Origin: a bacterium
GTDB lineage: Bacteria > Bacillota > Bacilli > Lactobacillales > Streptococcaceae
DNA length: 64,000 nucleotides
Reading direction: 5' to 3'
Assembly (NCBI GenBank): GCA_905221545.1
Contig: CAJNDO010000006.1
Location: 62,001 to 126,000 of the forward strand
A program made the translations under genes and the position numbers. Each line of letters starts with the position of its first letter. Position 1 is the first letter of the stretch. This document shows positions 8,180 to 18,381 of this stretch, one piece after another. A model generated the notes under the pieces. It made no database searches, was not told the DNA's origin, and saw only the letters and a program-made list of their open reading frames with translations.

Positions 8180-9331
8180 CTAAAACAACTCTTTATAAAA
8201 TGCAATCGTTTCTTCTAAAGTTGGCATAAATGGATTTCCTGGTGCGCAGGCATCAATCAAGGCATTCTTAGAAAGGTATTCAAAGTCAAAGTCTTTTTCT
8301 TCAATACCAAGCTCAGTCAGTTTCTTAGGAATACCTACTGTTTCAGACAGTTTCTCAATTTCAGCAATTGCATAATCAGCACACTCTTCATCTGATTTAC
8401 CTTCCACATGAAGTCCCAAGGCCTTGGCAACATTGCGGAAAGCTTTCGGAACACGTTTAGCATTTTCACGTTCGATAACTGGTAGCAACATGGCACAGCA
8501 AACACCGTGTGGCAAATTATATACTGCGCCAAGTTGGTGAGCCATTGAGTGAACATAACCAAGACCTGCATTATTAAAGCTCATACCACCAAGGAAGATG
8601 GCATTGACCATGCCTTCACGCGCTTCAATGTCATGTCCGTTTGCCACTGCACGAGGAAGGTATTCCTTGATAAGCTCAATTGCTCCAATAGATAGCTTCT
8701 TGGTCACATCATAAGCACCAGGTGTCACCAAAGCTTCAACAGCGTGAGTCAGAGCATCCATACCTGTCGCTGCAGTCAATCCTTTAGGCTTAGAGAGCAT
8801 CAATTCCGGGTCATTAACAGAAATCAAGGCAAGGCTATTCTTGTCAACCATTACCATCTTAACCTTGCGTTCTTCATCGGTAATGACATAATTAATGGTA
8901 ATTTCTGCAGAAGTTCCTGCCGTTGTATTGATAGCCACAACTGGCAAGCCTTTTTTAGCAGACTTATGAAGCCCTTCATAATCCTGTGGTTTTCCTCCAT
9001 TTGTAGCTATGATAGAGATACAACTAGCTGCATCCTGTGGAGAGCCCCCACCAAGACTGATGATAAAGTCACAGCCATGTTCTTCTAAAGCAGCTACCCC
9101 ATCTGTGACATTCTTACAAGTAGGGTTTGGCTCTACATCGCTAAAGATGACATATTCGATTCCTTCTGTATCTAGCGGTTTTAAAACCTTAGGCAAAATG
9201 TCACTGCCTTCGATGTACTTATCTGTCACCAAAAGTGCCTTTTTATAGCCAAGTTCCTTGATATAAGGACCTACTTCATTTACAACACCTTTACCAATAA
9301 GGTTGACTGCCGGAACGTAAAATGTCGCCAT
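8180..9331 (-). CDS. iron-containing (group III) alcohol dehydrogenase
   Basis: A 383-residue NAD-dependent dehydrogenase of the Fe-ADH family (lactaldehyde/1,3-propanediol reductase type). Seen: GGGSPQDAA for nucleotide binding, GMDALTHAVEA and the metal-ligand region MAHQLGAVYNLPHG. It should reduce aldehydes to alcohols in fermentation. In pneumococcus the equivalent gene (SP_2157 by memory) is next to the L-fucose operon, which would fit lactaldehyde reduction; that operon is absent here. The promoter carries a full cre match, so carbon catabolite control is likely. Substrate is inferred from the family. Confidence 0.85.
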   Translation of the reverse strand: MATFYVPAVNLIGKGVVNEVGPYIKELGYKKALLVTDKYIEGSDILPKVLKPLDTEGIEYVIFSDVEPNPTCKNVTDGVAALEEHGCDFIISLGGGSPQDAASCISIIATNGGKPQDYEGLHKSAKKGLPVVAINTTAGTSAEITINYVITDEERKVKMVMVDKNSLALISVNDPELMLSKPKGLTAATGMDALTHAVEALVTPGAYDVTKKLSIGAIELIKEYLPRAVANGHDIEAREGMVNAIFLGGMSFNNAGLGYVHSMAHQLGAVYNLPHGVCCAMLLPVIERENAKRVPKAFRNVAKALGLHVEGKSDEECADYAIAEIEKLSETVGIPKKLTELGIEEKDFDFEYLSKNALIDACAPGNPFMPTLEETIAFYKELF

Positions 9332-9372
9332 ATAATTTTCCTCCTGCGTCTCCGCGCTATTTACTTAACATC

Positions 9373-9401
9373 ATTATATTACTTTTTGTATTCGTTTTCA
9401 A
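9373..9401 (-). promoter_or_regulatory. promoter and cre site of the iron alcohol dehydrogenase
   Basis: TTGAAA (9396-9401), 17-bp spacer and TATAAT (9373-9378) on the - strand. The 15-mer TTGAAAACGAATACA (9387-9401) matches every fixed position of the cre consensus WTGNAANCGNWNNCW and covers the -35, so CcpA binding would block RNA polymerase. Confidence 0.8.
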
Positions 9402-9575
9402 TTATTTGTGAAATATTTAACAAATGTTTTTTAAAAGGAGTGAAATTTGATTATTCTTTATGAGATTCTTTTCCATCAACAAACAAAGCAATTAGAACAG
9501 ATTTTAAAATCATAGGCTTGCGAGAACCACCTGATTTCGCCTCCTCAATTTAATTAAAAAAAGGAAGTGTTACAT

Positions 9576-9671
9576 ATGCTAGAAACTTTACTCACAGTTT
9601 TTCTAGCTCCGTTGCTTATCAGTGTACTATCTAAGCTTTTCAAGCTGTGGTTCAATACACAGAACAAGTAA
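9576..9671 (+). CDS. Fst-like small hydrophobic toxin peptide (first copy)
   Basis: A 31-residue peptide starting MLETLLTVFLAPLLIS and ending KLWFNTQNK. It has the Fst/Ldr layout: a short polar start, one membrane segment containing an AP pair, then an aromatic-Trp and charged tail (LFKLWF). AAGGAAG lies about 9 nt before the ATG. Fst peptides are made from type I toxin-antitoxin loci and damage the membrane when unrepressed. A hairpin follows at 9704-9726. I found no direct repeats or clear antisense promoter for this copy, so it may be a decayed or differently controlled unit. Confidence 0.6.
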   Translation: MLETLLTVFLAPLLISVLSKLFKLWFNTQNK

Positions 9672-9703
9672 CGGTTAACCTTTTAATAGGATAGAAAAAA
9701 ATC

Positions 9704-9726
9704 ATTGGATGCACTGGTATCCAATA
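9704..9726. terminator. hairpin after the first Fst-like gene
   Basis: ATTGGAT pairs with ATCCAAT across an 8-nt loop. On the - strand a GATTTTTTTC tail follows, a good terminator; on the + strand the tail is weak (ATTTC). A hairpin shared by both strands is usual for Fst-type loci. Confidence 0.5.
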
Positions 9727-9745
9727 TTTCAAGAATTAAGCAATG

Positions 9746-9774
9746 TTGATGATCTAAATTTGATGTGGTATAAT
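9746..9774 (+). promoter_or_regulatory. promoter of toxin mRNA (RNA I)
   Basis: TTGATG (9746-9751), 17-bp spacer, TATAAT (9769-9774). The transcript should start near 9781, giving a leader of about 52 nt with the near-palindrome ATCGGTTACCGAT at its 5' end, and end at the hairpin 9982-10015 (about 235 nt). Confidence 0.75.
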
Positions 9775-9829
9775 ATTTTTGTCATCGGTTACCGATTACG
9801 TTCCTATGGGTTCGTGAGAGGAGGTGAAA

Positions 9830-9845
9830 CTAATGAGCCTTATCA
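9830..9845 (+). repeat. direct repeat copy spanning the toxin start codon
   Basis: CTAATGAGCCTTATCA includes the toxin ATG (9833-9835). It recurs with one difference at 10022-10037. In known Fst loci such repeats let the antisense RNA pair with the translation start. Confidence 0.75.
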
Positions 9846-9931
9846 TAGAGCTCGCTCTTACTATTATAGCGGATGTCATAGCTGGAATTATCTTGTATTT
9901 CGTCTGCAGATGGCTAGATAGTAAGGAGTAG
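9833..9931 (+). CDS. Fst-family type I toxin peptide
   Basis: A 32-residue peptide, MSLIIELALTIIADVIAG followed by a hydrophobic run and the tail CRWLDSKE. It resembles Fst toxins in length, a single membrane segment with small residues, and a WLD-K/E tail. The RBS GAGGAGGTG is strong and 6-8 nt from the ATG. The gene sits in a full RNA I/RNA II layout: own promoter, repeat over the start codon, bidirectional terminator, and a converging antisense promoter. The expected effect of excess peptide is membrane damage; this is family knowledge, not shown here. It occupies the place where pneumococcus has its fucose operon. Confidence 0.7.
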   Translation: MSLIIELALTIIADVIAGIILYFVCRWLDSKE

Positions 9932-9981
9932 ACCGAGTGACTAGCCTATCAACACCCGTTAAATCGCTAAGATACGTCAAA

Positions 9982-10015
9982 AAAGCCCTTAACTATGGCA
10001 GTAGTTAGGGGCTTT
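9982..10015. terminator. bidirectional terminator shared by toxin mRNA and antisense RNA
   Basis: AAAGCCCTTAACTA pairs with TAGTTAGGGGCTTT (14 pairs, one G-U) around a 6-nt loop. The - strand has a T6 tract after the stem; on the + strand the tail is TTTGGTGTT. Confidence 0.85.
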
Positions 10016-10021
10016 GGTGTT

Positions 10022-10037
10022 CTAATGAACCTTATCA
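10022..10037 (+). repeat. second direct repeat copy, within the antisense RNA
   Basis: CTAATGAACCTTATCA differs from the copy at 9830-9845 only in A for G. Transcribed from the - strand it forms the 5' region of RNA II. Confidence 0.75.
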
Positions 10038-10046
10038 ATTAACTAC

Positions 10047-10075
10047 ATTCTAGCATATAAGTCCTAATATTTCAA
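10047..10075 (-). promoter_or_regulatory. promoter of antisense RNA II
   Basis: TTGAAA (10070-10075), 17-bp spacer, TAGAAT (10047-10052) with an extended TGC before the -10. It points at the toxin gene. Confidence 0.75.
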
Positions 10076-10152
10076 GAGTTTTATTTATTGTTTAAAATTC
10101 CTTAGGTATCTGAAAGGTCTATAATGAAGTTTGCCATCTATTACCCAAAAAA

Positions 10153-10176
10153 CGACCAGCTCTTATGAACTAGTCG
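10153..10176 (-). terminator. terminator of the adcRCBA operon
   Basis: On the - strand CGACTAGTTC, loop ATAA, GAGCTGGTCG then TTTTTT. The 10-bp stem has two G-U pairs. It lies 9 bases past the adcA stop. Confidence 0.85.
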
Positions 10177-10185
10177 ATTTTCTCA

Positions 10186-11691
10186 TCAATGCGCCAACAT
10201 TTCTTGGGCGATTTCTTGGCCAGATAGGTTATCTGGGTAGTAGGTTGGCCAGTTATCCATTTCTTCAAAGAGGGCTTCTTGGCTTGTGCCTCCAAAGAAG
10301 ATATGGAAATGTTCTGCCTTGACTGGGGCGATATTGTGGTCACTAAACTGAACATATTTGAATTGTCCAGCGTCCGCATCTGTGGCTTCAAAAAGGAAGC
10401 GCACGCCACGATTACCTTTCTTGTAAGTCAAGATTTTCTTACCAACATACTTGTAAGTATATTTCTTGCTTTGTCCACCTTGAACAAATTCCATAGTGTT
10501 ATCAGTGATATTAATCTTAGTCACATCTGTCTGATAGCCTTTTGTATAGTAAGCCTTGTACTCAGCCTGGGTCATCTTACCAGTCAACTTAGCCTTGTAG
10601 TCAAAGACTTGATCAAACGAACCATCTTCAAGGAAAGGATAAACTGATTGCCAGTTACCTGCATAGTCACTCAAGGTACGATCCTTGACATCGGCATCCT
10701 CAAAGTAACCATTTTGAACGGTCTTGGTATCCTCTGCTTTTTCAGGCTCGATTGCTGGGCCTTCTTGGTCTGTTGTTTGTTTCAAAGCCTTGAGGTTTTT
10801 CTCCATGATAGAGATGTAATTTTCTCCAGCCTTGGTGTCCTCTTCTGTCAGACTTTCTAAAGGATTGAGGACATCTGTTTTGACACCTGCTTCTTTTGAA
10901 AGTGTATTAGCAAGGGCTTGTGAAGCATTTTCTTCAAAGTAGATATAGGCAATTTTATTTTTCTTGACGTACTCTGTCAATTCTGCCAAACGAGCAGCTG
11001 ATGGCTCTGCATCTGGAGAGAGTCCTGAGATTGCGACTTGTTTAAGTCCATAGTCCAAGGCAAGGTAGTTAAAGGCTGCGTGCTGAGTCACAAAGCTCTT
11101 TTGTTTAGCTTGAGACAAGCCTTCTGCATAAGCCTTATCCAAGGTTTGCAATTTTTCGATATAGGCAGCCGCGTTCTTTTCAAAGGTCTCTTTTTTATCA
11201 GGATAATCTGCTGACAAGCTATCACGGATGTGTTCTACTAATTTAATGGCACGAACTGGTGATAACCAAACATGGGGATCGAACTCATGGTGATGACCTT
11301 CTTCTTCATGGTCATGGTCTCCCTCTTCTTCCTCGCCACCTGGCAAGAGCAACATATCGCCAGTCGCCTTGATGGTTTTCACCTTTTTCTTATCCAAAGT
11401 ATCTAGCAATTTAGGGACCCATGTTTCCATGTTTTCATTTTCATAAACGAAGGTATCTGCGTCTTGGATTTTAGCAACCGCCTTGGCAGAAGGTTCGTAT
11501 TCATGGGGTTCTGTACCAGCACCGATGAGGAGTTCTACATTAGCAGTATCTCCTGCGACTTGCTTGGTAAATTCATAGACAGGGTAAAATGTTGTTACAA
11601 TATTGAGTTTGCCATCAGCCTGTTTTTGATTGGAACAAGCCACTAAAAACAAGGCACATAGACTGGCTAGCAATAAGCTAATTTTTTTCAT
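10186..11691 (-). CDS. adcA: AdcA zinc-binding lipoprotein with C-terminal ZinT domain
   Basis: Extracellular zinc receptor of the Adc importer (501 residues). Lipoprotein signal peptide with lipobox LFLVACSN (Cys19). The cluster A-I/ZnuA domain follows, with the His-rich loop EEEEGDHDHEEEGHHHEFD near residues 120-140 that hands on Zn2+, and conserved HAAFNYLA. From about residue 320 (YFEDADVKDRTLSDYAGNW) a ZinT domain is fused, with the His motif HFHIFFG. This two-domain build is that of streptococcal AdcA. It is the last gene of adcRCBA; a 10-nt gap separates it from adcB. Confidence 0.97.
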   Translation of the reverse strand: MKKISLLLASLCALFLVACSNQKQADGKLNIVTTFYPVYEFTKQVAGDTANVELLIGAGTEPHEYEPSAKAVAKIQDADTFVYENENMETWVPKLLDTLDKKKVKTIKATGDMLLLPGGEEEEGDHDHEEEGHHHEFDPHVWLSPVRAIKLVEHIRDSLSADYPDKKETFEKNAAAYIEKLQTLDKAYAEGLSQAKQKSFVTQHAAFNYLALDYGLKQVAISGLSPDAEPSAARLAELTEYVKKNKIAYIYFEENASQALANTLSKEAGVKTDVLNPLESLTEEDTKAGENYISIMEKNLKALKQTTDQEGPAIEPEKAEDTKTVQNGYFEDADVKDRTLSDYAGNWQSVYPFLEDGSFDQVFDYKAKLTGKMTQAEYKAYYTKGYQTDVTKINITDNTMEFVQGGQSKKYTYKYVGKKILTYKKGNRGVRFLFEATDADAGQFKYVQFSDHNIAPVKAEHFHIFFGGTSQEALFEEMDNWPTYYPDNLSGQEIAQEMLAH

Positions 11692-11700
11692 GTTCTTCTC

Positions 11701-12507
11701 CTATTTGATAAAACGTCTTACTAAACTGATTAGCAAGAAAACAGTTACAAAAATAATAGTAATACTTGCACTTGCAGGTGTTTCTGCATAGTAGGAAATG
11801 TAAAGTCCTGCCACCATTCCCAAAAATCCAATAGCACTGGCAAGCAGCATAACCGATTTAAAGTTTTTCCCCAGACGCAGGGCAATACTAGCTGGCAAGA
11901 CCATAATGGTCGATACCAGAAGAGCTCCTGCTGCAGGAATCATGAGGGCAATGGCCACCCCTGTCACCATGTTAAAAAGAATAGACATGGTACGAACGGG
12001 CAAGCCATCCACAAAGGCCGTATCCTCATCAAAGGTCAAGATATACATCGGACGCAAGAAGAGGAAGGTCAAAATCAAGACAACCGCCGCAATGATAAAG
12101 AGGGAAATGACCTGCTCTTCACTGATAGTCACAATCGAACCAAAAAGATACTGGTCCAAACTCATAGAACTCGAGCTTTTACCCTTGCTCATGACAATCA
12201 GAGAAACAGCCAGACCTGTTGACATGAGGATAGCTGTCCCGATTTCCATAAAACTCTTGTAAACCGTACGGAGATACTCCAGAAAGACCGCCGCAATCAA
12301 GACAATGGCAATAGTGGAAATAGTCGGCGAAATTCCCAAAACCAGACCAAAGGCTACACCCGAAAGCGAGACGTGACTGAGGGTATCACTCATCAAACTC
12401 TGACGGCGCAAGATTAGGAAGGTTCCAAGAACTGGCGAGAAAAGACTCATGGCAATAACCGCCAGAAAGGCACGTTGCATAAAGTCATAAGATAATAAAC
12501 TAAGCAT
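11701..12507 (-). CDS. adcB: AdcB zinc ABC transporter permease
   Basis: Integral membrane subunit (268 residues, about seven or more hydrophobic segments) of the ZnuB/ABC-3 permease family; [15 protein letters not shown] and the VDGLPV segment are typical. I place the start at 12507 ([10 protein letters not shown]), which overlaps the adcC end by 8 bp as usual in this operon; an upstream in-frame ATG at 12531 lies well inside adcC. Works with AdcC (ATPase) and AdcA. Confidence 0.95.
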   Translation of the reverse strand: MLSLLSYDFMQRAFLAVIAMSLFSPVLGTFLILRRQSLMSDTLSHVSLSGVAFGLVLGISPTISTIAIVLIAAVFLEYLRTVYKSFMEIGTAILMSTGLAVSLIVMSKGKSSSSMSLDQYLFGSIVTISEEQVISLFIIAAVVLILTFLFLRPMYILTFDEDTAFVDGLPVRTMSILFNMVTGVAIALMIPAAGALLVSTIMVLPASIALRLGKNFKSVMLLASAIGFLGMVAGLYISYYAETPASASITIIFVTVFLLISLVRRFIK

Positions 12508-13204
12508 GGCCCACCTCCTGATCATTCTCATGAACGTTGAAACAACGCCATGGCGAGTCTTGGTTACGGACTAGATGAATATTGCGGTCCGCATAGTCCT
12601 TAACTTCTTCAGGGTCATGAGTAATCATCAAAACAGCCTTGCCATGATGATGGGCGCTATGGTGCATGAGTTCGTAAAATTCATTTTTACTTCCTGCATC
12701 CATCCCCGTTGTCGGCTCATCTAGGATAAACACATCTGGATCTGAAGCAAACATGCGCGCAATCACCGCTCGCTGCTTTTGTCCTCCAGATAGAGAACCC
12801 AAGCGTTTATCTCTGTGTTCCCACATGCCAACTGAGTCCAGACTGGCCTTGATATGCTCCTCATCATGAGCATTCAAGCGACGGAACCAACCCTTTCGCG
12901 GATAGCGACCCGACTTGACAAATTCATAAACCGTACTTGGAAAACCAGCATTAAAACTGGCAATCTGTTGGGGAAGATAGGCTATTCTCAATTTCTTGCC
13001 CTGGGTATTTGTCTTTGAAATGGTCACCTTACCAATGCGTGGTTGGAGGATTCCAAGACTGGCCTTGATGAGTGTCGTCTTAGCCGCTCCATTTTCCCCT
13101 GTCAAGGTAACAAATTCCCCACTATCAACACTATAATTGATATGCTCAAGAACAGGCTCCTTATCATAATAGAAGGATAAATCCTCTACCGTAATATATC
13201 TCAT
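12500..13204 (-). CDS. adcC: AdcC zinc ABC transporter ATP-binding protein
   Basis: Cytoplasmic ATPase, 234 residues. Walker A is GENGAAKTT (note Ala where Gly is usual in GxxGxGK), Q-loop AYLPQQ, signature LSGGQKQR, Walker [10 protein letters not shown]-loop ITHD. The ATG shares one base with the adcR stop (TAATG). It powers Zn2+ import through AdcB. Confidence 0.96.
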   Translation of the reverse strand: MRYITVEDLSFYYDKEPVLEHINYSVDSGEFVTLTGENGAAKTTLIKASLGILQPRIGKVTISKTNTQGKKLRIAYLPQQIASFNAGFPSTVYEFVKSGRYPRKGWFRRLNAHDEEHIKASLDSVGMWEHRDKRLGSLSGGQKQRAVIARMFASDPDVFILDEPTTGMDAGSKNEFYELMHHSAHHHGKAVLMITHDPEEVKDYADRNIHLVRNQDSPWRCFNVHENDQEVGHA

Positions 13205-13644
13205 TATTTGATTTCTCCTACTAAAGCAGTCAAAAACCGCTGAATCACTTTTTGTTCATTTGGAGTAAACTGAGTCGCCACTTGTTCATAGGTTAAAAGC
13301 GTATGCTCATGGTGATGATGATGCTCCTGAGCGATTGGGCGCGCCAAGTCGGTCAATTGATAAAAAATCACACGCGCATCCTTAGGATCTTTAGATGTTT
13401 CCAACATTCCTTCCTTGACCAAAGACTTAATGGCCTTGGTAACTGCGGCCTGACTGACATTGAGGCGACGAGCCAATTCTGAATTTGTTAAAGATTCCTC
13501 TGACAAAAGCATGAGGATATGCTCCTGGGTATTGGTCAGGGCCACCTCGCTAGTACAATGACCTATTAGGATTTCATGCTGATTTTCCGCCTGCAAAATC
13601 ACCTCATTCAAAAAAGCATCGATATCCTTCGCTAGCTGTCTCAT
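13204..13644 (-). CDS. adcR: AdcR zinc-dependent MarR-family repressor
   Basis: A 146-residue winged-helix MarR protein. The HTH is [21 protein letters not shown] (about residues 54-74), followed by the wing [13 protein letters not shown], and the zinc-binding cluster EHHHHHEHT near residue 110. AdcR is known in pneumococcus to repress zinc uptake genes when Zn2+ is bound. It heads the adcRCBA operon and an AdcR box covers its own promoter. Confidence 0.97.
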   Translation of the reverse strand: MRQLAKDIDAFLNEVILQAENQHEILIGHCTSEVALTNTQEHILMLLSEESLTNSELARRLNVSQAAVTKAIKSLVKEGMLETSKDPKDARVIFYQLTDLARPIAQEHHHHHEHTLLTYEQVATQFTPNEQKVIQRFLTALVGEIK

Positions 13645-13709
13645 ATCTGACTCCTTTCCTTTTGGACTTCTCTTTTTTTAAGAGAAAAATACTATTCTTT
13701 GGAATTTTA

Positions 13710-13748
13710 TTTACCAGTTAATTATATCACAAGCAAAAAAAGAGTCAA
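13710..13748 (-). promoter_or_regulatory. adcR promoter with AdcR operator
   Basis: On the - strand TTGACT (13743-13748), 16-bp spacer, TATAAT (13721-13726). TTAACTGGTAAA (13710-13721) is one base from the AdcR motif TTAACNNGTTAA and touches the -10, fitting autorepression. The -35 lies inside the dlt terminator stem. Confidence 0.8.
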
Positions 13749-13784
13749 GAAAAAACGTGAAAATAGGCTTCATTCTTGAACTCT
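13741..13784 (-). terminator. probable terminator region downstream of dltD
   Basis: On the - strand AGAGTTCAAGA pairs with TCTTGACTCT (one bulged base) across a loop of about 23 nt and is followed by TTTTTTT. The long loop lowers confidence. It overlaps the adcR -35. Because both genes read leftward, this stem lies upstream of dltD? No: dltD ends at 13798 and is transcribed toward lower coordinates, so the stem directly follows its stop. Confidence 0.6.
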
Positions 13785-13797
13785 TCCATACTATTAT

Positions 13798-15301
<1,504 letters not shown>

Positions 15302-15311
15302 TTATTTCCTT

Positions 15312-16556
15312 TTATTTTTTAAACCATAAATCATTCAAGAATCCAGAAAAGATCAAGAATGACAGCATGACGACATGGAAGGTGATAACCATGCCAAGCA
15401 ACTGAATCCAGCGATTCTCAGGTAGAGCAGCCTTCCCTGCTTTTTTCCGTTCCTTATTGAGCGTTTTTTTCTTGCGAATCCAAGCATCATTGATGACCAA
15501 GCCTAGTCCATGAAAGAGTCCATAGGCGATATAGTACCAGGTCACGCCATGCCAAAATCCCATAATCAGCATATTTACAATATAAGCCACACTTGAAGTT
15601 ACATTGCGATTCTTAAAGACCTTCTTTCTGGTCAACACCATTACCATCCGCATAAAGACAAAGTCACGGAACCAGAAAGAGAGACTCATATGCCAGCGAT
15701 TCCAAAATTCCTTTAAATCTCTTGATAAAAAAGGTTTGTTAAAGTTGATAGGGCTACGGATTCCCATCAAATTTGAAATGGCTAAGGCAAACATAGAGTA
15801 ACCTGCAAAGTCAAAGAAGAGTTCCAGACCAAAGGTATACATAACTGCCAAGGCATAGAGGTTAAAGAAGCCACCTGACTGCAGGGCTAGATTCTTCAGA
15901 GGAGGGAGTAAGGTCTCTCCTAAAACATGAGCCAGGATAAACTTGTACAAAAATCCCCACATGATATAGCGAACGGATTCATCCAGCATATCCATCAACT
16001 CATCCCTCTCAGGAATGGTCTGATAATTTTCATTAAAACGCTTAAAGCGATCAATTGGACCACTCGAGAAAGTCGGCATGAAGAGAAGAAAACGGAGGAA
16101 CTCCCAGAGGGTAAAATCCTTAATCACTCCATCTCTCAGCTCGATGATAATCCCAACCGAACGAAAGGTCAGGTAAGAAATTCCCAAAAATCCAAGCAAA
16201 GACTGTGTTCCATTGATAGCCGGCTGCACCTTGACAAAGATAATCGGAAGGAGGGATAGAAAACTAACTAGATAGAAGACCCACTTGCCATCCTTACTTT
16301 TTCGATAATGCTTGTAGAAAAGTAGGAGCAATATTTCCCAGCAAAGGTAAATACCCAAAGCAACCAATTGATTGGTCTTCCCACCTACCAACATGGTGAC
16401 GATAAAGAAGAGACTAACCAGCACTTCATACCAGGCAAAGCGTTTCTTGAAAAAGAGGCCGATAAAGATGGGCAAGGTTGCAGCAATCACATAGACAAAA
16501 TACTGAGGATTGCCATATGGCTCTAAATGAGGAAGCTGTTGAAAGAACTCCATCAT
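15312..16556 (-). CDS. dltB: DltB MBOAT-family D-alanyl transferase
   Basis: A 414-residue polytopic membrane protein with about eleven hydrophobic segments. [12 protein letters not shown] holds the catalytic His of the MBOAT family, and [15 protein letters not shown] is the family core. It takes D-alanine from DltC across the membrane. ATGATG at the start overlaps the dltA stop; either Met is possible. Confidence 0.96.
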   Translation of the reverse strand: MMEFFQQLPHLEPYGNPQYFVYVIAATLPIFIGLFFKKRFAWYEVLVSLFFIVTMLVGGKTNQLVALGIYLCWEILLLLFYKHYRKSKDGKWVFYLVSFLSLLPIIFVKVQPAINGTQSLLGFLGISYLTFRSVGIIIELRDGVIKDFTLWEFLRFLLFMPTFSSGPIDRFKRFNENYQTIPERDELMDMLDESVRYIMWGFLYKFILAHVLGETLLPPLKNLALQSGGFFNLYALAVMYTFGLELFFDFAGYSMFALAISNLMGIRSPINFNKPFLSRDLKEFWNRWHMSLSFWFRDFVFMRMVMVLTRKKVFKNRNVTSSVAYIVNMLIMGFWHGVTWYYIAYGLFHGLGLVINDAWIRKKKTLNKERKKAGKAALPENRWIQLLGMVITFHVVMLSFLIFSGFLNDLWFKK

Positions 16557-18103
16557 CTCTTGTTCACCTCGTTAATCAATCCTTTGATGTCAATCTTTCC
16601 ATTTGGAGTCAGTGGCAAACTGTCTCGATAAAGGAATTTGGACGGCATCATGTAGGACATCATGATATCTGTTAAATCTTCCTTGATAGCCTTGGTAATA
16701 TCGATATCACGCTCAAACTGTTCACGAACACCATCTTTTAAGATGACATAAGCCAATAGATTTTGCACCTTGTGGTCTTTGTTATAGCGCGGAACAGCGA
16801 CAGCAGACTCGATATAACGAGACTTGTTGAGATTTTGAGAGACATCTTCTAGCTCAATGCGATAACCGTTGAACTTAATCTGGAAGTCCATGCGTCCTCC
16901 GTAGAGAAGCAAGCCTTCATCTGTCATGGTTCCCACATCTCCTGTGTGATAGGCTGGCAGTCCTTCAAATTCAAAGAAGGCTTCCGCTGTTTTTTCTGGA
17001 TTGTTCATATAGCCTTTTGAAACAGCTGGCCCAGAAACAATGATTTCTCCCTGTTCACCATTTGGCAGTTTATTGCCTTCCTCATCAATGATAAAGGTTG
17101 GAGAGTCGGCCTTGGTATAGCCGATTGGTAGGCGTTTGAGAGTCGCTAACATCTCGTCTGTCACGGCCACAGCTGATAGGGCTACTGTCGCTTCTGTTGG
17201 ACCGTAGGCATTAATAATACGGGCATTTGGGAAACGTTCACGTAGTTTTTGAGCCGTTTTGACTGTCAATTCTTCCCCATCAAAGTAGAAATGCGTGATG
17301 CCAGGCATTTTCTCGCTGTTGAAGTCTTCAGACAACATGGCCATATCCGCAAAGGATGGTGTTGATGTCCAGATAGCGATTGGCAATGAAAAGATGGTCG
17401 CAAAGAGTTGCTTAAAGTCCTGAGTGATGGCTGAAGGAAGAGCGAAGAGCGTACCACCTAGTGCCAAGGTCGGAGCCCAGTACATGACAGACAGGTCAAA
17501 AGAATAAGGTGGCTGAGCCAGCATTTGTGGACGACTTGGCGTCGCAAATTCCTTGTCCGTAATCATCCAGTTAGTAAAGCTGAGGAGATTATCATGGGAA
17601 ATCTGCACTCCCTTAGGCTTACCAGTTGTACCTGAAGTAAAGATAATGTAGTAATTATCATCTCCCTTGACTGGATGCGTGATTTCATAGTTATTCCCTT
17701 GGGCAAAGGCTTCTTGAACCTGAGCTAGATTCATTATCGGTGTCGAAACCTGCTCCAATGGAAAGTCTGAAATGGCAATAATCAAACTTGGCTCTGCCAC
17801 TTCTAAAATAGCTGAAACGCGCTCCAAGGCCGAATGGCTGTCAATTGGAATATAGGCATGTCCTGACTTAGTCAAGGCTACAAAAGTTGCCAACATTTCA
17901 TACTCTTGGCCACCAAAAACGACCACAGGAGACTTCTCTGGCAAGCCTAGTTGGTCAATAGCTGCAGCCAAACTATCCGAATCAGCCTTTAAATCGCCAT
18001 AAGTGTGTTCCTGCCCCAAAACATTATAAACAGGATAGCTAGGCTGGGTCTGAGCAAAATGCTCAATGGTTTCAATCATATCTGCTATTGGTTTATTTGA
18101 CAC
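16553..18103 (-). CDS. dltA: DltA D-alanine:carrier protein ligase
   Basis: A 516-residue adenylating enzyme. The AMP-binding P-loop is [11 protein letters not shown], with [10 protein letters not shown] and YHTGDVG farther on, and the C-terminal Lys in [11 protein letters not shown]. It activates D-alanine with ATP and loads DltC, making the cell wall less anionic and raising resistance to cationic peptides. It is 20 bp downstream of the dltX stop. Confidence 0.97.
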   Translation of the reverse strand: MSNKPIADMIETIEHFAQTQPSYPVYNVLGQEHTYGDLKADSDSLAAAIDQLGLPEKSPVVVFGGQEYEMLATFVALTKSGHAYIPIDSHSALERVSAILEVAEPSLIIAISDFPLEQVSTPIMNLAQVQEAFAQGNNYEITHPVKGDDNYYIIFTSGTTGKPKGVQISHDNLLSFTNWMITDKEFATPSRPQMLAQPPYSFDLSVMYWAPTLALGGTLFALPSAITQDFKQLFATIFSLPIAIWTSTPSFADMAMLSEDFNSEKMPGITHFYFDGEELTVKTAQKLRERFPNARIINAYGPTEATVALSAVAVTDEMLATLKRLPIGYTKADSPTFIIDEEGNKLPNGEQGEIIVSGPAVSKGYMNNPEKTAEAFFEFEGLPAYHTGDVGTMTDEGLLLYGGRMDFQIKFNGYRIELEDVSQNLNKSRYIESAVAVPRYNKDHKVQNLLAYVILKDGVREQFERDIDITKAIKEDLTDIMMSYMMPSKFLYRDSLPLTPNGKIDIKGLINEVNKR

Positions 18104-18123
18104 AATAGGGATTCTCCTTCAAG

Positions 18124-18255
18124 TTAAAATTCATTATAGATAAAGCTTCCTTGACCCTGACCAAGATAGCTAAAGAAGTAAAGCAGCCCTAGAAAGATAA
18201 GAAAATACAAGGCTGTCCGACCAAGAAAGAGGTACAATTCTTTTCTCTGTTTCAT
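18124..18255 (-). CDS. dltX: DltX small membrane protein
   Basis: A 43-residue peptide, MKQRKELYLFLGRTALYF through GSFIYNEF. One transmembrane segment (about residues 12-32) and a conserved-type FIYNEF end match DltX, the small protein that precedes dltA in many Firmicutes and is needed for efficient D-alanylation. It is the first gene of the operon and too short for most gene callers. Confidence 0.9.
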   Translation of the reverse strand: MKQRKELYLFLGRTALYFLIFLGLLYFFSYLGQGQGSFIYNEF

Positions 18256-18326
18256 CAAGAAAAACCATTCATTTCTGTAATTTTTCACTAAAATAAGAGT
18301 AATTCTTACTAGCTTATTTTTCTACC

Positions 18327-18356
18327 ATTGTACCACTTTATATAGTATTTTTTCAA
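18327..18356 (-). promoter_or_regulatory. promoter of dltXABCD
   Basis: TTGAAA (18351-18356), 18-bp spacer, TACAAT (18327-18332) on the - strand, leaving a leader of about 65 nt before dltX. Confidence 0.65.
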
Positions 18357-18381
18357 TTGTTTACCGTACATTTTCACTACA

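Larger units (their letters stand above)
9976..10040 (-). ncRNA. antisense antitoxin RNA (RNA II) of the Fst-type locus
   Basis: A - strand promoter at 10047-10075 predicts a start near 10040. The RNA would end at the T-run after the hairpin 9982-10015, so about 65 nt, the size typical of RNA II in par/Fst systems. Its 5' part (complement of 10022-10037) can pair with the toxin start region 9830-9845 over 16 nt (one G-U), and its 3' part is fully complementary to the toxin mRNA terminator. Ends are inferred from promoter and terminator positions. Confidence 0.65.

Noticed and set aside
9447..9515. 22-codon TTG-start frame after AAAAGGAG, upstream of the first Fst-like gene
   Set aside because: The RBS is good, but the peptide (MIILYEILFHQQTKQL...) has no recognisable family and is too short to separate from chance.
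9675..9686. TTAACCTTTTAA resembling an AdcR box
   Set aside because: One mismatch and it lies after the Fst-like gene with no promoter in the right place; likely chance in AT-rich DNA.
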